Assembly (NCBI RefSeq): GCF_040436345.1
Contig: NC_133230.1
Location: 22,950,197-23,014,196 of the forward strand
From: Pagrus major
Taxonomy: Eukaryota > Chordata > Actinopteri > Spariformes > Sparidae
Direction of reading: 5' to 3'
DNA length: 64,000 nucleotides
Shown here: positions 26,873 through 38,723 of the stretch, piece by piece
Layout of the letters: each line of letters opens with the position of its first letter
Numbering within the stretch: the first letter of the stretch is position 1
The notes under the pieces: generated by a model
The model's input: only the letters and a program-made list of their open reading frames with translations
Database searches by the model: none
What the model was told of the DNA's origin: nothing
Made by a program: the position numbers and the translations under genes

Positions 26873-29039
26873 TGCAGGACACCTACATACTCACACATCA
26901 CAGATATCCTTATCACTGACTACTCTGAGGCATGGAAAAACATTATGGTTTTTAATCAATTACAGCTCCCACCTTTGGGGCAGCACATTCATTACATATG
27001 ATAGGAGCAGCTAAGGGACAATATTCCAATTGCGTGCTGAGATTGAAATGAAAGAAATTGTATGGTTAGAGGGTAGACAAAGACTGCAATTTCGCACAGC
27101 AGAACATTCCCTGGGCTGGATTTACATATGTGCACACAGAAGGCTTACACTGCATGTGATTTCACCGATATAATTTATGTGTAGCGAGTGATTTATCATC
27201 CTTAGATCACCGAGTAGAAATCAAGCACAGATCTCCTAAAGAGGTCCACACATGCTGCCAGTAAATGATAGGTGTTATAAAAGTTTATCATGGCAATGAA
27301 ATGGAACGAATCAATCAAAAAGGCACGGGCCGCCGTCATGCAAAATGGTGCCCAATCACAGGTAGTTATCAGGTAGGAGGTGAACACATGTAGGACATGT
27401 ATGCAGCAACAGCAGTCTTTGTTAAAAGACAATCAGAATACTTACATTCTGTAATTGAAAAAGGCAAGTGGTGTGTAAGAATTGCTGAATGGGAAGTAGC
27501 ATGTAGTTAATCTGACTGTTCAAAGACGCATCCCAGATGGGCTGATTATTGACTATAATGCACGTACTGGCATGAAAAGAAGTCTGTACACAGCTGTCCA
27601 GCAAGCTAAACAACAGATTAGACAACATAATGCTTGAGTGTGTTCCAGCTTTAGCTGTAAAAGGCAGGGGGAATGAGGAATTTAAAATATCAATAAGAAA
27701 GACAAACATTTGGAAGCTTCTGATGAGAATGATGTTGGTAAGTTAGAATTTATCTCAAACATAAAAAATCATTTTCACACTTACTCAAAACTCACTCAAA
27801 CTCACAAAACAACAAATAATAACTACTTACATTATGTCTAAGAACTGTACTCAGTCACCTGACAAGGTCTATTGATTGTCACTATGTGTTGTTTTTTTCC
27901 ACTGTGGCACAAGACGGGAGACTGCCAAATAGTTCCCCAGGTTAATAGTTCATGTATCTTTTATTTATCAAAAACAGTTAGTTCTTTTAACCTACTAACC
28001 TACAGAAGTAATGTGACATTCATAATGTAAGTTAGTAAGGTGTGTTTGTATGATGTTTTCCTAAAACTAACCAAGTAGTTTTCTTGCCTAAACCTAAACA
28101 AACTGCGACTGTATGATGACGGTCCAGTACATCCGGTACATGTGTCACTAGATCGCTGCAACAGTCGTGTTGTTTTGGGAATGATGAAATATGTTGGCAA
28201 TCCTACATCCAACCTATTCAGTCGTTTAAGTATGAGGATGTGTCGCATGCTAGCTAGAGATCTATTTTTAAGTATGTACAGTATATTACTCTTGAAATAA
28301 ATATACTGCAATTATCTAAATGTATTCATAAGTAAATGTCAACAAAATAAATGACTCACTCTATAAATTAATGAATATTAAAGCTTTCCTATTAAAAAAG
28401 GTCTGTGATCCTTTAAGAAAGAACCCATCTGTGTCTTTGGCACACAGTCTGCTGGAGTCTACTCCCTTACAAAAAAGGTGCAAGCACCCATGCGGTTAGC
28501 TGCACAACACACACGTTTGCTGCACAGTGTAGAAGTAGAGTCCTTTCCCCAGGCAATGGCCCGTCAGGCCAGACAAGGAGGCTGGGTGTTAAAGTGTGAG
28601 CCGAGTACACAGAGTAACAACAGGGCCATCTGCCCTGGGAATGCACACATCCATCTTACTAAGGACAGCCAGTCTGGGAACAGATAAAGGAAAACAAGAG
28701 AGGGGGAGTAGAGAGGGAAAGAGGAGGAGAGAGGAAGTAAGAAAAGCAAGCAGTCAGGAAGAAACGGAAAGACAAATTTGTGCATGAATGTGTGTGCGCC
28801 ATGTTGGTGGTGGTGAGGAGCTGCAAAGGAGTGAAGACAAGGTGAAAGAAGAGTGAAGGGAGCGGCTGGTGTGTAACAGTAATCTGCAATCATTTTGATA
28901 GCGAACTTTTTTAAAATAACGATTTAGTATTTCAAAGGATAGCTTCTTAAAATGATATCTTAGTATCTTAAAATAAGGAGAAACCTTAAACTAATATTGT
29001 CCGATATAAAAAATCACACTGAGGTACAGCCTAAAATGA

Positions 29040-29300
29040 ACAAACATTAAAGTGCACTGTTTCAAGTATACTTAAACGCACTTATAATGAAGGGAAAATA
29101 AAGTACACTTTAAGAGAGCACACTAAATGAGTATTTACAATTTAGTAGTACAGTTTACAGTAGTGTAGAATAGGTATAGAAGTTGAATTTAATAACGTAT
29201 ATTTTGAAGTGTACTATTTGAAATACACTTTAAATTAAGCTAAAAAAGTTAAAGTATACTTGTACTTTGTACTTTGTACTAAATGTAATGTAATGTATTT
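29040..29300. repeat. Repeat rich in AGTACACTT / AAGTGTACT motifs
   Basis: Multiple inverted and direct copies of a AAGTACACTT-type word (for example AAAGTGCACTG, AAAGTACACTTTAAG, GAAGTGTACTATTTG, AAATACACTTTAAATT) over about 260 bases. Looks like a degraded palindromic non-autonomous DNA transposon. Confidence 0.5.
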
Positions 29301-29825
29301 TTATTTTTTTCATTTCCATCTACTGTATGGTACAAAACAATAGTAGTCAGTTAAAAGCTGAAAAGCAACTACATGATTAAGACAACTTTACCTTTAAGGC
29401 CTCGTTTTGACAATTTGACTACAGATAAAAGCACAGTAAAAATCTTATGAGAATGTTTTCAGTGTATTTACAAGCAGATTGCTATTCTCTTTTATTCTAT
29501 CAAGCATGACATCGGCAAGGTCAGTTGAGAGGACAGCAGTAAGTCTTGGCTCCCACTGTCATCCGTGCTTCATAACCATCTGGATATGACTCCAAACACT
29601 GCAGTCAGCAATCTGGGTGCTGTGATATCATCCAGCTTTCCCCATTTGTTTTTATTTTTAGACCATTTCCTCATCACTGTATGATCAGTATATATGGTCG
29701 CACTGATATAGCACTCTTTTCCCCTCGCTGTCTCGCTCACTCTATGACTCCATATTACCTTATCACACTGAGAGCTTTTAGCTGTGCTCCCAGCCATTAG
29801 CTTCAGACAGTGGGTAGCTACCAGG

Positions 29826-29923
29826 CTGGAGAGAGGGAGGGGGAGAGAGAGAGGCAGAGAGATAGAGGAAGAGAGAGAGAGAGAGAGGGACAGGGAGAGA
29901 GAGAGAGAGAGAGAGAGAGAGGC
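29826..29923 (+). repeat. (GA)n purine tract, about 98 bp
   Basis: Almost pure G/A sequence dominated by GAGAGA, with interspersed GGG. A microsatellite; long open frames on both strands here are artefacts of the repeat. Confidence 0.85.
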
Positions 29924-30185
29924 GGGTGGGAGTAGCCTGCTGGTGGCTCTGGATGATGTTGGTGGCGAAAAAGGTCTTTTTATAACACCACCTGTCCATC
30001 TTGTCCGCGAGGAGGCTCAATACAGCTCTCAAGGCATGTGGAGCCTCTGAATAAAATGACCTTCGACAATTTTCACTCCACTTACACAACATGTAGAAGT
30101 TCATGGACTCTTTTGTCCTATGCCTCCTTTGGCTGGAGTGTCCTATAAAACTTACACAACAACAACAGCCAGTATGTGCTCTTGA

Positions 30186-30440
30186 GCCAGTGGTGGAATG
30201 TAACTACACATATTCACTCAAGTAGTGCCCTTAATATTTTCAGGTGCCTGCACTTTATTTTCTGCTACTTAGTATTTCCAATCCACAACATTTGGATGCA
30301 AATATTGTACTTTTACTCACTATATTTATTTGATAACTTTAGTTACTAGTTACTTTGCAGATTACATGCTGCATCAGACTCAGTGTAGCACATTTTAACA
30401 TTCATTTATTTTATCGTCAATCTGATGAAAATAACAGTCT
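30186..30440 (+). repeat. Dispersed teleost repeat, copy A
   Basis: Begins CCAGTGGTGGAATGTAACTA and matches the 55191 repeat in order: TAGTATTTCCA, CACTATATTTATTTGATAAC, TTTAGTTACTAGTTACTTTG, TGCTGCATCAG, TTCATTTATTTTATC. It is the same family as copy B. Confidence 0.75.
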
Positions 30441-33400
30441 GATAAAAGTAATTAAAGGTCATATTGACCCATAAATACATTTTAATGTAAGCACCGTTAA
30501 CATAACATAGCCAGCTAGTGTTAGCAAGGCTTGCTAGTGCAACAAACATAACAATCATGCATATGATTTGAACAACAGTGGTGTTGTAATGTGAATGTAA
30601 TGGAAGCAGGGAGATGTAATGCCAGTTAAATAGGCTGCTGAAAATGTCTGGCCCATCTTCATTTCCTTGTTGTATGATGTGGTCCAACTGGATTTGATAC
30701 TGAGTACATCTGATCTAAAGAATGTTTCCCAGACATGTGCTGTGAAGAGGTGTTTGTGTTTAATTTACCCAGGTAAAGGTCATAAAGGGAATGTGTACTG
30801 CAGTATGTATATATTATGCATCAGCTGTTATTTTGAGTTCCACAGAGTAAACTGCACTCTGCACCGTAATCTATCATTTATAATGACTGCAATTATATCA
30901 CAGCAAGAGAACAGAATTATGCCCATTATTTCCAGACAACTTTGTGAAGCAGACCTGCAGCAGTGTAGCTGCAAGCCTCCTCTCTGAGCAGAACAGCTGA
31001 TTTAACATCACATCGAGAACAAGTGTTGAGCTGCTTACTGAAGCGTCTGAGCTGGTCAGAGTGCCCGCCATGTGAGACGACTGACGTGTTATTGACAGAT
31101 GGCCGGACCCCTGCCTTTCTCCACGGGAGACTTCTAAACCAAACAACTACTGGATACACCAAGGTGATCCTCACGTCAATATCAATCAATTATTCACATA
31201 TTTGTGCTGGCTCGTGAAAAAAGCAGCTTGACTGCATTTCATGAGTGCTAGACCGACATGCATTTTGCAGGAGGGGAATGGAGGGAGCCCAGCTATTACC
31301 CCACGTTTGATCCTACAGTTGTGGTGAGCTAACTTTGCCTCTGTGACAGCGTGACATAGAACTGCGATTAAGTGGGTCAATGGTTCTTATTGTCTGCATT
31401 ACAGCCATTAGCTTTTATGGAAGAATACATCATGTGCGCCAGTTCTATATTTGAAGCAACATGCAGAGAAGCCTGTTTTATTCATTTGAAAATTTCTTTT
31501 CGACACAAATCCGAGGTCAAGCCTTAAACTTTCCTGCATACTAAGTGCACTTGAACTGAATACATAACTGTGGAGGAAAATTTTTTGTGTGGGCGCCTCA
31601 GTTATGGTACAAGCTGCAGAGGAAGAGAAAGCAATGGTACTGTAGTTATACAAGCAGCTGTGTCTAGTGGCTTTGGCAGTACTTGAGGGAGATCTAGTTT
31701 ATTATTCCTTGTTTAGTCGGCCTCTCTGGACTTTTTCCTTGAAGTGCTTCATATGAAGTATAAAGTAAAGCACTTCTACACTTTGTTTAATACGAGGTGC
31801 TTTGGTTTGCTTTAGCACATACCATCACACGCTCTGTCTTTTTCGGTTCCTCTCCCTCATGTCACACAGAAATATTAAAGCTGTGCCCCGAGGTCAACGG
31901 CAACAGCCCTCACTCTACCCATCACTGTGCCCTTGTGTTTTTCATAGCCACCACTATGAGAGGCAGTGATTCATTCTTTTGATCCACTCCAATATCATTA
32001 AGTTATTAGTTGATTTCACTGGATTTAATCAGCATAGTAATTCCTCTCCGTGGGAAGATAAGTCTCTCTCAAGAGCAGTTACGCCGTCCACTACGCAGGG
32101 CTGATTAGACACAAGGCCCCAAAATAATTCATCAGAAAACTGCAAAAAATAATTTATCAAAAGTGCTTCTCACAAAACCCGCTCAGGACCTTTGCTTCTT
32201 AATAATTAAACTCCGCAATTAGGCATCTTACCATGCACTCAGTGTGAGGCTCCATGTAATATTCATAACCATACATAATTATGCAATATATTCACTGAAA
32301 TAAGAGGCCATATATTCACGGTGGGGCTGTCAAGAGGCAAGACATTTTTATTTGGTTTATAACACTGTTTCATCTTATACATGAGCAGCTGGCTGCTAGA
32401 GACAGAGGAGAGCGAGGACGTCTGGTCCTTAGCAGTCTGACACTGTGTTCTATGGTTCCCACTCTTAGAGGAAAGAGAAGGAGAGAGGGCGGGAGGGAAG
32501 GGGGAGAGAAGGGAAGAGATAAGCACTGAGTGGCGATGCCCTCACCATGGGAACCACTAATATCAAAGTATATCTGCTGGACACAACAAAGACATACCTT
32601 AGTGGTATCATACATTGGCCGCACTCAACACAACATGCAGAAAGAATGAGAGGCATTATGTTAAAATGGAGGCGAGACGGGGTGCTGTCTCGGGATGTAT
32701 TGTATGATAAATTATACATAATGCTCAATACAGCATGGTACAGAACTATAGGAAAAAAAATAGCCCCAAAACCCTTGATGGTGCCTGAAGTAAATAAGCA
32801 ACAGCAGCGGTCTACAGTGGCCACACTGTGGACAAGGTTGGCTTTCATCTGCAGACGCAGTTCAAAGCTACGGGCTACACGCAGAACAAACTGGCAATCA
32901 AAGCTAATGTGTAACTGGGCAGTGGTGCACTTCACAGAGCCTGTCGTCTCGAGTGCAGGGGAGATCACACGCAGGCGCCTCTCACACATCACAATGGCTG
33001 ATTTTCGACACGCCGTCTTTGGAACTTATTATTTTTCGCCATGTAAATGTAGAAACTTATGGCTGTTGGGAGCGGCTGCCTTTTTGAAGGCCTTTCATGA
33101 CATGTATATGATGAAGGAGAAGAAAAGCATACATTTGCCTCCAACTTTGCCGTAGTTAACAAAGGCTCTCAGTCTCCCTCAGTGGAAGCCATCCCTGAGG
33201 ATATCTCTTCGCCTGAATAAAAAACTCCAATATATATTCTGTATTATATATGTATTGCAGTGGACTAACATCAATAGAACACGTGATAACTTTAGTGTGG
33301 TAAATATCACAAAGCCCTTTGTGGAGGGATTTCATGAGCATTTGATATCCACACCAAGCATATGTAATGCTCACAAGTTGTTGAATTTGTTACAGTAACA

Positions 33401-36400
33401 TGGAACATGCTGTATCCCCATATGGTTGACGAAGCATGCTGCGCTGCTACACTCTGCATTATGTTTTATGTATATGAGAGTTGAATCAATGAGACATTTA
33501 ATTGTATTATTTGTACAGTACATACCTTTTAAATGAATGTCATGCAGGTCAAAGCAATGAATGTTATTGTTTATATTTTTCTGTAAAAAAAAAAAAAGAC
33601 AAGATAAAATCAATATTAATCATGAGTCAAACCTTCCTCTTAAGACTTCTTACACTTTTGGAATAAACAAAACCAGTGTGTTTTTCTGTCCCTGCCACGT
33701 GCTGCACTGCAAAACAATGACCTTTTGGGATATGACACAATTTTACTGTCAGTATAATACAGATGTGATTAACATAAATAAGACTTAAAGTCAAATAGGC
33801 GTAAAGGTCGTCACTCAGGACTAGTCTCGGGTCCGCGAGGTGATTTACAACAACTTAATTTGACTGTGTGGAGTAATTTATCTGTGACAGAGCGAGCCAT
33901 GCAACTCTCTCCATGTCGCGCGCACATACAGGCGACAATATGCCATGACTGCACACATCTCATATCTACCCAATCAGTCAGGATGCTTTACAACTTCTGT
34001 CAGAGGCCCTAACAGTTCTCATAAATTACAAGGCCATTGTACACGGTGCCAATAACTTTTGAAGGAGAACCTCAGCCAAACTGAACCAAGTGGTATCTCT
34101 TGCTTTTATACATAGAAGTCAAGATGGAATAAAGTATATGAAGGAGGCAGAGCATGTGCTTTGATGGTAGATTTGCTTTTAGAAGAAGGTCTCCTTTTTC
34201 CCTCAGCTGATCCTTTCAAGGATAAAAACTGGCCCAGATATTGACATTTTGATGCAAAGCAGTTGGCAGGCTGGTTTGATTCTGTTAGAGATCACTTGCA
34301 TTTCCTTTCACATCCCGCTTGCCTCCACTATACAGCTCCGAGTCTCCTGTTAAGCTTTGCATCTGTGTCATCTGCAGATCCACTGTGACAGCCGGGGAAT
34401 ATGATGCATGAATGATGCAGAACCATTCATGAACAGCAACAACAATATAATGTGATAGGGACAGAAAAATGAGTATGTGGGTCTGGAGTCTGCAAGCAAT
34501 AATGTGCTGTGATTTATTTCAAATGCCCCCTGCAGTGTCCATTGATATTCTGCAGGGAAATCATAGTGAGTACTAGAGTGTACAAGGCTGCACCTCGACC
34601 TCAAGTACTGCCAATATGAGGATAATTGAAAGAGAATGCGTGTATGTACGTACAAATCATGCACATGTGCAGGAGAAAAACAAGTGCTGTCTGTTAAGAT
34701 TCTCTCTGTGCATATGTGCGCGTACATGTACGTGTAATTGTGGACTCGTACGGAAGCACGGATGACACGTGAGTGAGGTAGGGTGCCTGCTGTTAGCACA
34801 GGATGCAGTGATTTTCCTGGTGTCACACTGGCAGGGCGAGCCTCAGATTGAAGGGCAGACAGTGATAACCATGTGCAGGGATTCACACCCCGTTCCCATT
34901 TAGTCACCTTTGGAATTTTCACAAGGAACAATTGAAGATGCTGGCAAACCACTGAATGGGCCTCACTACCAAAGCCTATGTTTTGTAGGCAATTAGAATG
35001 AAATTGCCTGAACCAGCTGAAAGGCACATTCCCCCAACAAAGGAGAATGTCGGGTTTACATCATTGCTTTGGTTTGTGTTTTAACACTATGTTATTTTTT
35101 TCTCCCTCCGTAATCAAACGTGTATAGCAGTTATTTTGTTTTTTCAGATGTGTTTTTCTCTCGATCAATCAAATAAAAGTCAGACCATGCCATTCTACTT
35201 AGAATAAGAAATCATGGAGGGCAAAAAAAAAAAAAGATTTTCATAGTAACAAGCTACATATCCCTCTCATTCTGTCTGAGTGGTTCCAAATTGCAAACGA
35301 CATGGGAAATATAAAGAGCGGTGAATAATCCCAGGCTCTCAGCATGGCACACCTTGATGTGCAGGTGCCTTTAATACTAGAATAAGTCATCCGAGATTGG
35401 GGAGGCAAAAAAACCCACTCAACCAGATGGTCTCCATAAAGCATGGCGTAAAGCTCTCCCAGATGTTGAGAGGTGGTTGCGGATCCGGTGACATGCAATG
35501 TGAGGGAGGAACTGGTAATGCAGAGTGTATTAGTGGTCTCTTTATGGGTGCATTAGGTGCTGTGGAGGGGAACGCGGGGGCCGCCGCCACTGCTGCCAGT
35601 GAGCTACTACCAGGGCTTTATGCTTTGATGAACCTACCCTTGAAAAACCGGGACATCCGTGACCGTATCCTGCAAAGCCTGGAACACACCTCCCTCTCTT
35701 TAGCCTCCTGGAAAACATAAATCAGTTTCTCATATCATCATCTAGTCATATCCAATGCATATGCAGCTCTAATCGGTAAATCTGTCAGCTTTCTCACCTT
35801 TTAGTGATATATCAGATTCGTAATACTCTCCCACATATGCAGTAAATCTCTGACAAAGCCTATGTTTCTTAAAATTCAAAGACGGGGGGCCGCGTCGAGG
35901 CAGAGAACTTCACTTGAAAACAGATACCGAGAGTGGAGTAGCAGTTCAGTTTAGGATGTCTCTTGCACTGAAAGCCTCAGTGCATTCCGAACTGTCATCT
36001 CTCTGCTTACGACTAAACAGCGGCCCAGCACAGGAAGCCAGAATAAATTTCCTCAGTTCATTGTCCCCGCTGAGGACTAGCAGAACATCTCCGTCTGATT
36101 AATGGCTGTACACTGTCTAATGAACAGTAATTGAATGGTATAATGCAGTAGGTCCTTAAAAGCCCAGAGGAGTCGTCTTCCTCTGCCTAGCTCGCTGGAA
36201 ATGCAAGGCGGTGACATTGTCTCGAGTTGATTATAGTTGACCTTGCATGGGGAGAATAAGGCCTTTGAAATGGCTAGCCTAAGCTTCGGGGAATAGGAGC
36301 ACAGGAAAAACAACTGGAAAGACAAATGAAATGGACTTGCATTGGAATAGGAAAGGGATGGATCAATGCGGCGGTCAATATTGATTCGATTTTTTATCAC

Positions 36401-37548
36401 AAAATTCTTACGAAGAGGAAGACAATTGATCAACCATCCCTAGTCGTATTGGCATTTCTAACAATATTAATTAAGAAAAAATGCTTAGCTGACTGGTTGA
36501 TAAATCAGCCGATATTGTTAAATCAAAACAAATGATAGTTGTAAACACAATACCACACCAGTGAGTACAAATCTACCCTTGTCCACGTTTCCTCAAAGTG
36601 TATGACATCTGCAACATAGACAGAGCCTCCCCCCCACCTCATGAAATCAATCAACTCCTTAACAGAGTGCACTCTAAAGGAAAACCCAACCTTCAGAAAG
36701 CCCAACAAAAGTCAGTCAAGTGATTATAAGAAAAGCTTTGATAAATGTGCATCAGGCTCTAGCCCGCCGTCCTGCGCTCTCTTCCACTGAGATAGCCTGC
36801 CTTCACTCCCAGCGGACATCTCCACTTGGCAGAGATGCTGAATCTCGTTATTCTTTATTTGGCCTGGACCACACAGGTCAATATCGCGCACACGCAACAG
36901 CCTCACCGGTGTACTGTCTGTAAATGTATTCACTATTTAAATTCAATGCAATAAATCATGTAAAGCTTCGGCTGAAAATGTAATCATGTAATTGAATTTG
37001 GTCATCAATATCTACTATATACTCTATGTGCGCGTATACGGAGTGCGCCGGGGTATTTCACGAGCACATGTGAGCACAGGAGTGGGAGGAAATCTGTCCG
37101 AACCGCGCTCAAAGTATGAGTCATAGCAGTGCAGTTATCCCTCATTACTATTCACAGCCCTTTAAATGATGAGGTTGCCGACAACCAGACAGCGACAGCC
37201 TGTTTGGCCTCAAAGGGAAAAGAGGAGAGTTTGTATGAGCGATGATTGGACTTTAAGTAAGGGAAGTTTCACCTGCAGCATCATTATCTCAGTCTGATGG
37301 CGGCAACTTTTAAAAATATGCCAAAACGCCGGATAAAACATGAATGAGCACACAGCAAAATTGCAGCAAAGCAAATTGCTGGTGAGGTACAATTTGGACA
37401 GTTGTGTTCTGGCATGATGTTTTCAATTGGAAAGGCTGCAACAAAAACAACCCTGCCTCATCCTTGTGTCAGTCTTCACTAGCTGACAAATCAAAAAATT
37501 ATTTGGTGGGATGGTTATTGCATAAAGTCGCTGAGTCTGTACTCGGGA

Positions 37549-37577
37549 ATATTATTATTATTATTATTATTATTATT
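37549..37577 (+). repeat. (ATT)n microsatellite
   Basis: About nine perfect ATT units. Confidence 0.9.
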
Positions 37578-38573
37578 TTCCATTATCTAATGGTCTTTCC
37601 CCTGCAATCCATAGCCAATCTGAATCAGCAACATTCTTGTATGACTAAAAGCGATAAGTAATGAATTAAGCTATTGATGTGGTCTTTAGCCAGGGTCATA
37701 ACTGGCCCCCAGAAGTCAATAATTACCCCGATAAGAATATCTTTATTGCAAAAGTGCATACGCCAGCAAAATCATCACCCCACCAAAACATTCCCCTATG
37801 GTGTAATTGCCACTGCTTGAAATTATAGTTTTCATTAAAACAAAATGTTCAAGGTTATTGATTGCTTAAATAAGACTCAATATCTTCTCATTTCAAAGCC
37901 GAATGAAATTGCTTGGAATAGTAATATCACCCAACTATTGTGTGCATTCATCACGGTTACACTGCTTCATATTGCCGTCCCTCGAGGATTATTAGAGCAA
38001 AAATAAGTGTATTTAAATGAGTGTAATTTCTAGGAACCACAGATCCATGCAGAAACATCTGTAGACACATCTCAGCCCCACTTCATCACTGTGAGAGCAC
38101 ACAACAACCAGAGTAAAGGACAAACCAATACAACCACATACTGTTACGAGCTCCACTCCAATCACAAATGCTCACACATATGTATTTTGTAAGCTTGGTG
38201 CTGTGATACGTACATACATACATACAGCTAAGCTCTATAGAGTTGTAAATGGGGCTCAGGTGTCTGTAATCCTCTACCAGTACGGTGCCCCAAACCTTTC
38301 ACTGGCTCTCCCTGCCCTAATGAAAGGCTGCGCTGGTAAATACACGGTACACAATACACAGAGAGAACCATGGAGACAGGAAAAAAACAGGCTACACACA
38401 CATTAGATAAAAGTACAGTTGCTGCAAGCAGGTCTGCGTGATGCTCTTGCAATTATGGAAATGGTGATTACCATAATTGCTGGTTAGACCATTTTCATGT
38501 GACCTAATCGGAAAGCAAATTAAAAAATTGGCCGTAATAATAAACTAAAAATGAACTAAACATGAAATAGTTA

Positions 38574-38723
38574 CTACGTAGAACTCATAATAAGGGTACT
38601 TGCATCCTTCCTGGAACCTGAAGACAAAGACCTCTGCAGACTCGAGCTGTCTGAATCATGGAGGGAGGCCTTGCAGGGACTCGCACAACAACTCTCATCC
38701 TCGTCAACTATCTTGGCCTCAAC
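38574..38723 (-). CDS. dcdc2c: dcdc2c exon 9 (probable last exon)
   Basis: Acceptor with a long pyrimidine tract (TTTTCTCCCTCCCTGCAG), phase 0. It encodes VEAKIVDEDESCCASPCKAS, then a serine-rich tail, and stops at TAG 38574-38576. The start matches the P-A-E-I-V-D-E-E-E segment that follows VPVDQ in DCDC2. A GT in the last codons (GCAA|GTACCC) could be a donor to a further exon, so the exact C-terminus is less sure than the exon itself. Confidence 0.78.
   Translation of the reverse strand, partial: VEAKIVDEDESCCASPCKASLHDSDSSSLQRSLSSGSRKDASTLIMSST

Larger units (their letters stand above)
25698..38573. other. Gene desert, part 3
   Basis: No coding exon found with family support. Holds repeat copy A, the AGTACACTT-rich repeat and the GA and ATT microsatellites. 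It also holds the longest open frames of the desert: plus 32547-33155 (202 codons), minus 32465-32992 (175 codons, overlapping the former) and minus 34368-35027 (219 codons). None resembles a protein I know. A GC-richer island lies at 35440-35620. Confidence 0.5.

Noticed and set aside
29784..30050. Glu/Arg-rich plus-strand frame of 88 codons
   Set aside because: It is a translation of the (GA)n tract at 29826-29923.
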